Origin: Pseudoxanthomonas sp. z9 | GTDB taxonomy: Bacteria > Pseudomonadota > Gammaproteobacteria > Xanthomonadales > Xanthomonadaceae | Reading direction: 5' to 3' | Assembly (NCBI RefSeq): GCF_006542425.1 | Contig: NZ_VFID01000011.1 | Coordinates: 1 to 64,000, forward strand | DNA length: 64,000 bases | Shown here: positions 9,420-16,160 of the stretch, one piece after another | Numbering within the stretch: position 1 is the first letter of the stretch | Layout of the letters: every line of letters starts with the position of its first letter | Position numbers and translations under genes: made by a program | The notes under the pieces: model-generated | Seen by the model: the letters and a program-made list of their open reading frames with translations, nothing else | What the model was told of the DNA's origin: nothing | Database searches by the model: none

Positions 9420-10226
9420 CTAGGTACCCGGTTCGCGCGACGGCAGGCGGAAGAACGCGCGCGCCGTCGCGGTGGTCGCGGCGGCGGTGGCCTCCACCGA
9501 TTCGCCGCGATCACGTGCCAGCTCCTCGACGATGTGGGCCAGGTACATCGGCTCGTTGCGGCGGTGCGAAGGCTGTGGCCGCACGGTCCGCGGCAGCAGG
9601 TAGGGCGAATCGGTCTCGATCATCAGCCGTCCGGCGGGGATGTGCGGCACCAGTTCGCGCAGGTGCTGGCCGCGCCGCTCGTCGCACAGCCAGCCGGTGA
9701 TGCCGATGTGCCAGTCCTGGTCCAGGTAGTCGAACAATTCCTCGCGGGTGCCGGTGAAGCAATGCACCACCGCCGCGCCCAGGCGGCCATCGAAATTCTT
9801 CATCATCGCCATGAAGTCCGCATGCGCGTCGCGCTGGTGCAGGAACAGCGGCTTGCCGTTCTCCGCCGCGATTTGCAGCTGGCGCTCGAACGCGCGCCGC
9901 TGCGCCGGCCGCGGCGAGAAATCGCGGAAGTAGTCCAACCCGCATTCGCCCACCGCCACCACTTCCGGATGCGTATGCAGCGCGCGCATCTCGTCATCGC
10001 ACTCGTCGGTGTACTCGATCGCGTGATGCGGATGCACGCCGGCGGTGGCGAACAGTTCGCCCGGATGCGCCTGGGCCAGCGCGAGCGCCTGCGGCGAATG
10101 CTCGCGGCTGGCGCCGGTCACCACCATCTGCGCCACGCCGTGCGCGCGGGCGCGTTGCATCACCGCGTCCAGATCGTGGCCGAAGCTTTCGTGGGTGAGG
10201 TTGGCGCCGATGTCGATCAGGTGCAT
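9420..10226 (-). CDS. tatD: TatD-family metal-dependent DNase
   Basis: 268-residue TIM-barrel metallohydrolase of the TatD family, linked to DNA repair and 3'-5' exonuclease activity. Metal ligands are visible along the barrel: GVHPHHA, VAVGECGLDYFRD (Glu), PLFLHQRDAH (His), AAVVHCFTGTREE (His) and MIETDSPYLLP (Asp). The start MHLIDIGANLTHESF aligns with the E. coli beginning; an in-frame ATG at 10259 would add 11 residues. Divergent from hrpB, start codons 75 bp apart. Not part of the Tat export cluster at 42.7-44.1 kb, despite the name. Confidence 0.93.
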   Translation of the reverse strand: MHLIDIGANLTHESFGHDLDAVMQRARAHGVAQMVVTGASREHSPQALALAQAHPGELFATAGVHPHHAIEYTDECDDEMRALHTHPEVVAVGECGLDYFRDFSPRPAQRRAFERQLQIAAENGKPLFLHQRDAHADFMAMMKNFDGRLGAAVVHCFTGTREELFDYLDQDWHIGITGWLCDERRGQHLRELVPHIPAGRLMIETDSPYLLPRTVRPQPSHRRNEPMYLAHIVEELARDRGESVEATAAATTATARAFFRLPSREPGT

Positions 10227-10300
10227 GGAGCGTGGGAAGTGCGGTGAAGGGCGCGCCATTGTAGTCGGCCCGGCGCGCGGAGCCGGTATCCTAGCGGGCC

Positions 10301-12796
10301 ATGCCGTCGTCCGCGCCTTCACCGGATTTCCCCATCACCCCGCTGCTGCCGCAGATCCGGCGGAGCCTGTCCGCGCACCCGCGGCTGGTGCTGGAAGCGC
10401 CGCCCGGCGCGGGCAAGACCACCCAGGTGCCGCTGGCGCTGCTCGACGAGCCGTGGGTGCAAGGGCGCCGGATCCTGATGCTGGAACCGCGCCGGGTGGC
10501 CGCGCGCGCGGCCGCCGGCTTCATGGCGAAGCAGCGCGGCGAGGCGGTCGGTGAAACCGTCGGCTACCGCATCCGCTTCGAGAACAAGATCTCCGCGCGC
10601 ACCCGCGTCGAGGTCGTCACCGAGGGCATCCTGACCCGGATGATCCAGGACGATCCGATGCTCGAATCGGTCGCGGCGATCCTGTTCGACGAATTCCACG
10701 AGCGCCACCTGTCGGCCGATCTCGGGTTGGCGCTGGCGCTCGACGTGCAGGCGCAACTGCGCGAGGACCTGCGCATCGTGGCGATGTCGGCGACCCTGGA
10801 CGGCGAACGCCTGGCGCGTTTCCTGGATGCGCCACGCCTGAGCAGCGAAGGGCGGAGCTATCCGGTCACGGTGGCGCATTTCCCCGCGCGCCGTGACGAA
10901 CTAACCGAAATGCAGGCGCGCCGCGCGATCGAGCAGGCGCTGGCCTCGCATCCGGGCGATGTACTGGTGTTCCTGCCTGGCCAGCGCGAGATCGCACGGC
11001 TTGAATCGCTGCTGGACGGCTTGCCGCGCGATGTCGCGGTGCTGCCGCTGCACGGCGAGCTGCCGGTGGAGCGCCAGGCCGAAGTGCTGCAACCGGATCC
11101 GCACGGCCATCGACGGGTGGTGCTGGCGACCAACGTGGCCGAATCCTCGGTGACCCTGCCGGGCGTGCGGGTGGTGATCGATGCCGGGCTCGCGCGCGAG
11201 CCGCGCTACGATCCCAACAGCGGTTTCGCGCGACTGGAGGTGGTCGCCATCTCGCAGGCTTCCGCCGATCAGCGTGCCGGTCGTGCCGGTCGCGTCGCCG
11301 AAGGCTGGGCCTATCGGCTGTGGCCGCAGTCGCAGCGACTGGAACCGCAGCGCCGCCCGGAAATCGCCCAGGTCGAACTGGCCGCGCTGGCGCTGGAACT
11401 GGCCGCGTGGGGAAGCGACCAATTGCGCTTCGTGGATCCGCCGCCGGCCGGCGCGCTTGGCGCCGCGCGCGAATTGCTGCAGCGACTGGGCGCGCTCGGC
11501 GACAGCGGCGGCGTCACCGCGCTGGGCCAGCGGATGCTGGCGCTGGGCACGCATCCCAGGCTGGCGGCGATGCTGCTGTCGGCGCCGGCGGGTGCGACCC
11601 GCGCATTGGCCTGCGATCTGGCGGCGCTGATTGAAGCGCGGGATCCGCTGCGTGGCGGCGGTGATGCCCTGGCCGCGCGTTGGCGCGCGCTGGCGGCATT
11701 CCGCCAGGGCAGGGCGCCGGCGGACGCACATCGTTCCGCGCTCGCCGCCATTGACGCGGCGTCCAAGCAGTGGCGGCGGCGCCTGCGCGAGGACGCGCCA
11801 CCGCCATCGACCGTCGAGGCGCACCTGCTGGGTGACCGCCTGAGCCATGCCTATCCCGATCGCATCGGCTACCAGCACCCGCAGGACCCGCGCCGCTATG
11901 CGCTGGCGAACGGGCGCATGGCGCGCCTGTTCGATGACAGCGCGTTGTTCGGCGAACCCTGGATCGTCGCCAGCGAACTGCGCTACGAGGCCAAGGACGC
12001 GCTGATCCAGCGTGCCGCCCCGGTCGATGAAGGCTTCCTGCGCGCGGAGTTTCCGGATCGTTTCGTCACCGAGGACGCGGTGCGCTGGGATGCCGGCAAG
12101 CGCGCGTTGGGCGCGCAACGCGAAACCCGCTTCGATCGCATTGTCCTGGAAGCGCGTTCGACCGGCCGCGTCGATCCCGCATTGGCCGCGCAGGCGCTCA
12201 CCGAGGCGGTGCGCGAACTGGGCATGGATGCGTTGCCATGGAGCGAATCGCTGGGCCAATGGCGCGAACGCGTGCGCTGCCTGCGTGAATGGATGCCCGA
12301 GCTCGGCCTGCCGGACGTGTCCGACGAGGCCTTGCTGGCGGATCTGGATCGCTGGCTGCGGCCCGCCTTCGCCGGCAAGAGCCGGCTGGATGCGCTCGAC
12401 GAATCCGAACTGGCGGAAGCGCTCAAGTCCCCGCTGGACTGGTCGTTGCGCCAGCGCGTCGATGCGCTCGCCCCAACCCGCATCACCGTGCCCTCGGGCA
12501 TGGAGCGGCGCATCGAGTACGCGCACGGGCAACCGCCGGTGCTGGCGGTGAAACTGCAGGAACTGTTCGGCCTGGCCGAGACGCCGCGTATCGCCGACGG
12601 TCGCGTCCCGCTGACCCTGCACCTGCTTTCTCCGGGCGGACGCCCCTTGCAGGTGACCCAGGATCTGCGCGGCTTCTGGGAACGCACCTATCCTGAAGTG
12701 AAGAAGGAAATGAAGGGCCGCTACCCCAAGCACCCCTGGCCCGACGACCCCTGGACCGCCCAGGCCACCCACCGCGCCAAGCCGCGCGGGACCTGA
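10301..12796 (+). CDS. hrpB: ATP-dependent RNA helicase HrpB
   Basis: 831-residue DEAH-type helicase. Motif I APPGAGKTTQVPLALLD (about 29-45), motif II DEFHERHLSADL, motif III SATLDG, motif IV LVFLPGQREI, motif V VVLATNVAESSVTLPGV and motif VI QRAGRAGRVAEG are all in order. The C-terminal part has the HrpB-specific domain (RFDRIVLEAR, PWSESLGQWRERV, GRYPKHPWPDDPW). HrpB is a conserved bacterial helicase of uncertain role (RNA processing, type IV pilus-associated phenotypes in some relatives). Length is about that of E. coli HrpB (around 810-820). Apparently monocistronic. Confidence 0.94.
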   Translation: MPSSAPSPDFPITPLLPQIRRSLSAHPRLVLEAPPGAGKTTQVPLALLDEPWVQGRRILMLEPRRVAARAAAGFMAKQRGEAVGETVGYRIRFENKISARTRVEVVTEGILTRMIQDDPMLESVAAILFDEFHERHLSADLGLALALDVQAQLREDLRIVAMSATLDGERLARFLDAPRLSSEGRSYPVTVAHFPARRDELTEMQARRAIEQALASHPGDVLVFLPGQREIARLESLLDGLPRDVAVLPLHGELPVERQAEVLQPDPHGHRRVVLATNVAESSVTLPGVRVVIDAGLAREPRYDPNSGFARLEVVAISQASADQRAGRAGRVAEGWAYRLWPQSQRLEPQRRPEIAQVELAALALELAAWGSDQLRFVDPPPAGALGAARELLQRLGALGDSGGVTALGQRMLALGTHPRLAAMLLSAPAGATRALACDLAALIEARDPLRGGGDALAARWRALAAFRQGRAPADAHRSALAAIDAASKQWRRRLREDAPPPSTVEAHLLGDRLSHAYPDRIGYQHPQDPRRYALANGRMARLFDDSALFGEPWIVASELRYEAKDALIQRAAPVDEGFLRAEFPDRFVTEDAVRWDAGKRALGAQRETRFDRIVLEARSTGRVDPALAAQALTEAVRELGMDALPWSESLGQWRERVRCLREWMPELGLPDVSDEALLADLDRWLRPAFAGKSRLDALDESELAEALKSPLDWSLRQRVDALAPTRITVPSGMERRIEYAHGQPPVLAVKLQELFGLAETPRIADGRVPLTLHLLSPGGRPLQVTQDLRGFWERTYPEVKKEMKGRYPKHPWPDDPWTAQATHRAKPRGT

Positions 12797-12814
12797 GATC
12801 AGGTTTCTTCCCTT

Positions 12815-12881
12815 GTGGGAGCGACGTCAGTCGCGATGGACGCCCGCGGGAAAGCCCCTTCGCGACTGACGTCGCTCCCAC
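12815..12881. repeat. REP-like inverted repeat, copy 1
   Basis: A 67-bp inverted repeat: arm GTGGGAGCGACGTCAGTCGC and its near-perfect reverse complement CGCGACTGACGTCGCTCCCA with a loop of about 25 bases. It lies just after the hrpB stop. A second copy with the same arms occurs at 37051-37119, so this is a dispersed REP-type palindrome rather than a gene-specific terminator. No U-tract follows either arm. Confidence 0.85.
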
Positions 12882-13003
12882 GGGGCCACAAGAACGTGGC
12901 CGCAGCCGTTCAGCCACCGGTCGGCGCGGGCGTGGTCCGCTAACGGGCCGTGAACATCCCCGGATGGACACTGGATCCCGTCATCTCCCACAGGACTACG
13001 ACG

Positions 13004-13363
13004 ATGAGCAAGCTCACCATCATCACCGACCGCGCATTGGAGCTGGTCAGCCAGGCCGGCAGCAACCTCAAGCAGGCGATGCCGAAGAACGCCGACAAGC
13101 TGCTGCAGACCGGCGTGGTGCTGGGCGCGGCGAAGACCGGCGCCAAGACCGCGGGCAAGTTCATCCGCCGCAACCCGGTGGTGGCCGTCGCCGCGGCCGC
13201 CGGCATCGGCCTGCTGGCCTATGCGGCCTACCGCAAGCGCAAGCGCGACGCCTTCGACGCGCCGATCGAAGGCAAGTCGCGTCGCATCGAAGCGCGCAAG
13301 GTCAACGGCACCGGCCGCGCTGGACGCCGCACCGCCTCCCGTTCCACGTCGGCCAACCCCTGA
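13004..13363 (+). CDS. Small membrane-anchored protein, ElaB/YqjD-like architecture
   Basis: 119-residue protein, not recognised as a named family. Residues 1-55 are polar and probably helical; then FIRRNPVVAVAAAAGIGLLA YAAYRKRKRD forms one glycine/alanine-rich membrane helix flanked by arginines, followed by a basic tail (SRRIEARK, RAGRRTASRS). The order, amphipathic helix then RxNPxxxxxxAxxxGxLxxYxxRR, resembles the ElaB/YqjD/DUF883 group, which binds ribosomes at the membrane in stationary phase, but that is inference. ATG 13004 was chosen because an upstream frame start (12950) adds a stretch with no similarity. Confidence 0.6.
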   Translation: MSKLTIITDRALELVSQAGSNLKQAMPKNADKLLQTGVVLGAAKTGAKTAGKFIRRNPVVAVAAAAGIGLLAYAAYRKRKRDAFDAPIEGKSRRIEARKVNGTGRAGRRTASRSTSANP

Positions 13364-13435
13364 CATAGAGCGGAGCAAGCTCCGCTGCGCGAGGGGTTTC
13401 CTTCCCGATAATCCCCAAGCCGGGCAAGCTCGGCT

Positions 13436-13978
13436 CTACGTGCGGATTTCCCGCCATTGGCCGGGAGCGAGGTCGCCCAGGGAGACTTCACCCATCGCCA
13501 CGCGCACCAGCCGCAGGGTTGGCAGGCCGACGGCGGCGGTCATCCGCCGCACCTGTCGGTTGCGGCCTTCGGTGATGCGCACTTCCAGCCAGGCGTCCGG
13601 CACGGTCTTGCGGAAGCGCACCGGCGGATCGCGCGGCCACAGGATCGGCGGCGGATCCAGCCGGCGCACCTCCGCCGGCCGGGTCGGTCCATCGCTCAAC
13701 AGCACCCCGCGCCGCAACGCGTCCAGCTGCGCGTCGTCCGGCGCGCCTTCCACCTGCACCCGGTAGGTCTTGGCCTGCTTGTGGCGCGGATCGGTCAGGC
13801 GATGCGCCAGTCCGCCGTCGTCGGTCAGCAGCAGCAAGCCTTCGCTGTCGTGGTCCAGGCGACCCGCCGCGTATACCCGTGGCGGCAGGCCGAATTCCGC
13901 AAGCGTCCGCCGGGGCGGATCGCCGCGGTCGGTGAACTGGCACAGCACGTTGAAGGGCTTGTTGAACGCAATCAGCAC
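13436..13978 (-). CDS. rluE: 23S rRNA pseudouridine synthase, RluE-like
   Basis: 180-residue RsuA/RluE-subgroup pseudouridine synthase lacking an S4 domain. The catalytic motif GRLDHDSEGLLLLTDDG (Asp in RLD) is near residues 39-55, a middle motif KTYRVQVEGAPD near 69, and EGRNRQVRRMTAAVG near 140. The subgroup modifies a single uridine of 23S rRNA (position 2457 in E. coli). The start codon is GTG. The small membrane-protein gene upstream is convergent; the exported methyltransferase-like gene lies 16 bp away on the same strand, so the two may be co-transcribed. Confidence 0.88.
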   Translation of the reverse strand: MLIAFNKPFNVLCQFTDRGDPPRRTLAEFGLPPRVYAAGRLDHDSEGLLLLTDDGGLAHRLTDPRHKQAKTYRVQVEGAPDDAQLDALRRGVLLSDGPTRPAEVRRLDPPPILWPRDPPVRFRKTVPDAWLEVRITEGRNRQVRRMTAAVGLPTLRLVRVAMGEVSLGDLAPGQWREIRT

Positions 13979-13994
13979 GGAACAACCGCTTGAA

Positions 13995-14834
13995 TCAGGG
14001 CTTCACGAAGCGCAGCGTCATCCGGTCGCTTTCGCCGATGGCCTGGTACTTCGCCGCATCCTTGGCGTCGTGGTTGTTGGTCGGCGGCAGTGTCCACACG
14101 CCATTGGGATGATCCTTGGTGTCGCGCGGGTTGGCATTGACCTCGCTCTTGCCGTCCAGGCGGAAACCCGCCGCCTCGGCCATCGCAATCACCTGCGCCT
14201 CGCCGACATAGCCGCTGTTGTCGTCCGCCGGCACGTCGCGCTTGGCGCGATGCTCGACCACGCCCAGCACGCCGCCGGACTTGAGCACATCGAAGAAGCC
14301 CTTGAACATGCCTTCGGCCTGGCCCGCCGAGCGCCAGTTGTGGACGTTGCGGAAGGTCAGCACCCGATCCGCCGAGCCCGGCGTGCCAAACACCGGCGCC
14401 GTCGGCGAATAGGCCGTCACCCGGACCTTGTCGTACTGGGCCGGAGCGCCGGCGAATTTCTTCTCCAGCCCGTCCTTGCTGCGCTGCTGGTAATCGCGGC
14501 CACGGCCTTCGGCCACCGCCATCGGATCCACCACCGCCGCCACGTACTGGCCGCGTTCGCGCAGGTATGGCGCCAGGATCTCCGAGTACCAGCCGCCACC
14601 GGGCGTGATCTCGATCACCGTCTGGTCCGGCTTGAGCCCGAAGAACGTCAGGGTTTCCAGCGGGTGGCGGGCTTCGTCACGGGCCATGTTCGCCGGCGCG
14701 CGCCAGTTGCCCTTGAGCACCGTGTCGATGCCGGAAGCGGCGTCGGCGGCCGTTGCGGCGGCGTCCTGCGCCTGCGCGATCGCGGGCGCGCCCAGGGCCA
14801 GCAGCACGGCGAGGCAAATCGAATGCGACTTCAT
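13995..14834 (-). CDS. Exported class I methyltransferase-like protein
   Basis: 279 residues: a Sec signal peptide (ICLAVLLALGAPAIAQAQ, cleavage near 22-23), then a class I SAM-methyltransferase fold. The nucleotide-binding strand is VIEITPGGGWYSEILAPYL, with VAAVVDP as the acidic second strand, FRNVHNWRSAGQAEGMFKGF in the middle, and a C-terminal GVWTLPPTNNH. It matches the group of predicted exported methyltransferases (COG4798-like). The oddity is the signal peptide, since S-adenosylmethionine is not normally available in the periplasm; the protein may bind another ligand. Role unknown. Confidence 0.75.
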   Translation of the reverse strand: MKSHSICLAVLLALGAPAIAQAQDAAATAADAASGIDTVLKGNWRAPANMARDEARHPLETLTFFGLKPDQTVIEITPGGGWYSEILAPYLRERGQYVAAVVDPMAVAEGRGRDYQQRSKDGLEKKFAGAPAQYDKVRVTAYSPTAPVFGTPGSADRVLTFRNVHNWRSAGQAEGMFKGFFDVLKSGGVLGVVEHRAKRDVPADDNSGYVGEAQVIAMAEAAGFRLDGKSEVNANPRDTKDHPNGVWTLPPTNNHDAKDAAKYQAIGESDRMTLRFVKP

Positions 14835-15024
14835 CGGGTGTCCTCCGGGGGAAAAGTGCCGCGAGCCTACCACGCGGTCGCGCTGCGGCATGACTGAATC
14901 CACGCCATCGGCGCCGGCGCGCTTATGTGGAATTTACGCAGGATGCCCCCGTCCGGAATGGCCCGTTTACGCCACCGCGGCCTAGGCTGACCGGACTGCG
15001 CGCAAGCGCGTCCGGAAGCCAGGC

Positions 15025-15465
15025 ATGAACCTGTTGATCATCGAAGGCCCGCACGCATCGGCCGGTCATGCGCCGATGCTGGCGCCGCAGGCCGTGCGCG
15101 GCCTGCAATCGCAGGCGCGGGCCTGCGGCCACACCGCGTTCCATTGCCATTGCCCCAGCGTGGACGCGCTGCTGACCGGACTGCGTGCCGGCACCAGCCT
15201 GGACGCGCGCATGCTGTTGCTGGATTCCGGCGACATCGCCGCCAACGATCCCGGCCTGCCGGCGTTGCGCGAAACCCTGGATCACCTGTCGATGCCCTAC
15301 ATCGAGGTGCACGACGACAGCGCGCAGGTGCTGGACACCTATCTGGATCTGCGGCACGCGCCGCTGGCCACGGTCGTGTTCAACCGCGACCGCCCCGCCG
15401 GCCATGCGCTGGCGCTGTCCATCGCCCTGCGCCGGCTGGCCATGCCGGCGAGCGGCGACGCCTGA
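15025..15465 (+). CDS. Degenerate type II dehydroquinase (AroQ)-like protein, copy 1
   Basis: 146 residues with the length and strand order of type II 3-dehydroquinate dehydratase (AroQ): opening strand NLLIIEGPH (AroQ: LVLNGPN), a central ARMLLLDSGDIAANDPGLPA where AroQ has INPGAYTHTSVA, then MPYIEVHDDS where AroQ has IPVIEVHLSN, and a last helix GHALALSIALRRL (AroQ GYLLALEAL). The AroQ catalytic loop Tyr, the substrate-binding Asn and the first His are not present, while Glu94 and His96 of the IEVH motif are kept. It is therefore unlikely to dehydrate dehydroquinate. First gene of a three-gene run on the plus strand; GGAAG precedes the ATG. Confidence 0.65.
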   Translation: MNLLIIEGPHASAGHAPMLAPQAVRGLQSQARACGHTAFHCHCPSVDALLTGLRAGTSLDARMLLLDSGDIAANDPGLPALRETLDHLSMPYIEVHDDSAQVLDTYLDLRHAPLATVVFNRDRPAGHALALSIALRRLAMPASGDA

Positions 15466-15502
15466 TCGCTCTCCAATTCTCCTCCCCCACCGGAGTTCTC
15501 CC

Positions 15503-15949
15503 ATGTCGTTACTGCTCATCCGCGGCCCGGAGCGCCGCGCCCACCACAACGAGCCGCCGCCCCCGCTGCCGCCGCAGATCCTGCGCGGGCTGGCCGCGCG
15601 CGCGGCCGCCGCCGGCAAGACCCTGACGGTGCGCGTGTGCGCCAACGAAGCCGAGTACCTGCATGCGCTGGACAGCGCGCGACGGGCGCACACCGAACTG
15701 CTGCTGCTGGATCCCGGCAGCGCCGCCGGCAGCGCGCGCCTGCACGAGGCGGTGGATCACACCGGGATTCCCTACATCGAAGTGCACGACGACGCCTGCG
15801 AGGCGCCCGAACCGCGCCTGCCACCCTCGCCGGCCTGCCTCGCGGTCGCCCAGGGCTATCGCGCGCAGAGCTATACGCTGGCGCTGGAAATGGCGCTGGA
15901 GCATCTGGGCTGCGCCGAATGCGAGTCCGAACGCCATGTCGGTACCTGA
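15503..15949 (+). CDS. Degenerate type II dehydroquinase (AroQ)-like protein, copy 2
   Basis: 148-residue tandem paralogue of the preceding protein. It shares the opening SLLLIRGPE, the ELLLLDPGSAAGSARLHEAV segment in the place of the AroQ NPGAYTHT loop, the identical core IPYIEVHDD (Glu93, His95) and the closing AQSYTLALEMALEHLG. Again the AroQ loop Tyr and first active-site His are absent. A proline-rich insert (EPPPPLPP) replaces the mobile catalytic loop. GGAG lies seven bases before the ATG; the gene is 37 bp after copy 1 and overlaps the next ORF by 14 bases, so the three are probably one operon. Role unknown. Confidence 0.65.
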   Translation: MSLLLIRGPERRAHHNEPPPPLPPQILRGLAARAAAAGKTLTVRVCANEAEYLHALDSARRAHTELLLLDPGSAAGSARLHEAVDHTGIPYIEVHDDACEAPEPRLPPSPACLAVAQGYRAQSYTLALEMALEHLGCAECESERHVGT

Positions 15950-16160
15950 GCGGGTGGCGGCCGGAAGCGGCTACTTCGCCGATTACGAGATCTACGCGAT
16001 GGGCGAAGCGATCGCCTGGGGCCAGATCGCCCTGGGCTGCGCGGCCGACGACGCCGGCCGCGATCCCGCGGCGTTGATCCGGCGGCTGCGCCAGGCGGCC
16101 GCCGACCAGCATGGCGTGGCTCCGGGCGAGATACGCCTGCGTCAGGTCTGCCGGCTCTAG
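15936..16160 (+). CDS. Small protein downstream of AroQ-like pair
   Basis: 74-residue ORF starting inside the end of the second AroQ-like gene (14-base overlap), which suggests translational coupling. Sequence: SVPERVAAGSGYFADYEIYA, then a helical region with GEAIAWGQIALG and ALIRRLRQAAADQHG. No family recognised. It could be a small partner of the AroQ-like proteins. Its end overlaps the stop of the convergent pat gene by 4 bases. Being short and in a GC-rich region, it could be a chance ORF; the coupling and lack of a gap argue for a real gene. Confidence 0.45.
   Translation: MSVPERVAAGSGYFADYEIYAMGEAIAWGQIALGCAADDAGRDPAALIRRLRQAAADQHGVAPGEIRLRQVCRL

Noticed and set aside
10301-12796. HrpB as a type III secretion regulator (hrpB of plant pathogens)
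   Set aside because: DEAH helicase motifs show it is the unrelated helicase of the same name.
12815-12881. Intrinsic terminator of hrpB
   Set aside because: Strong stem but no U-run, and the same palindrome occurs elsewhere, so called as REP.
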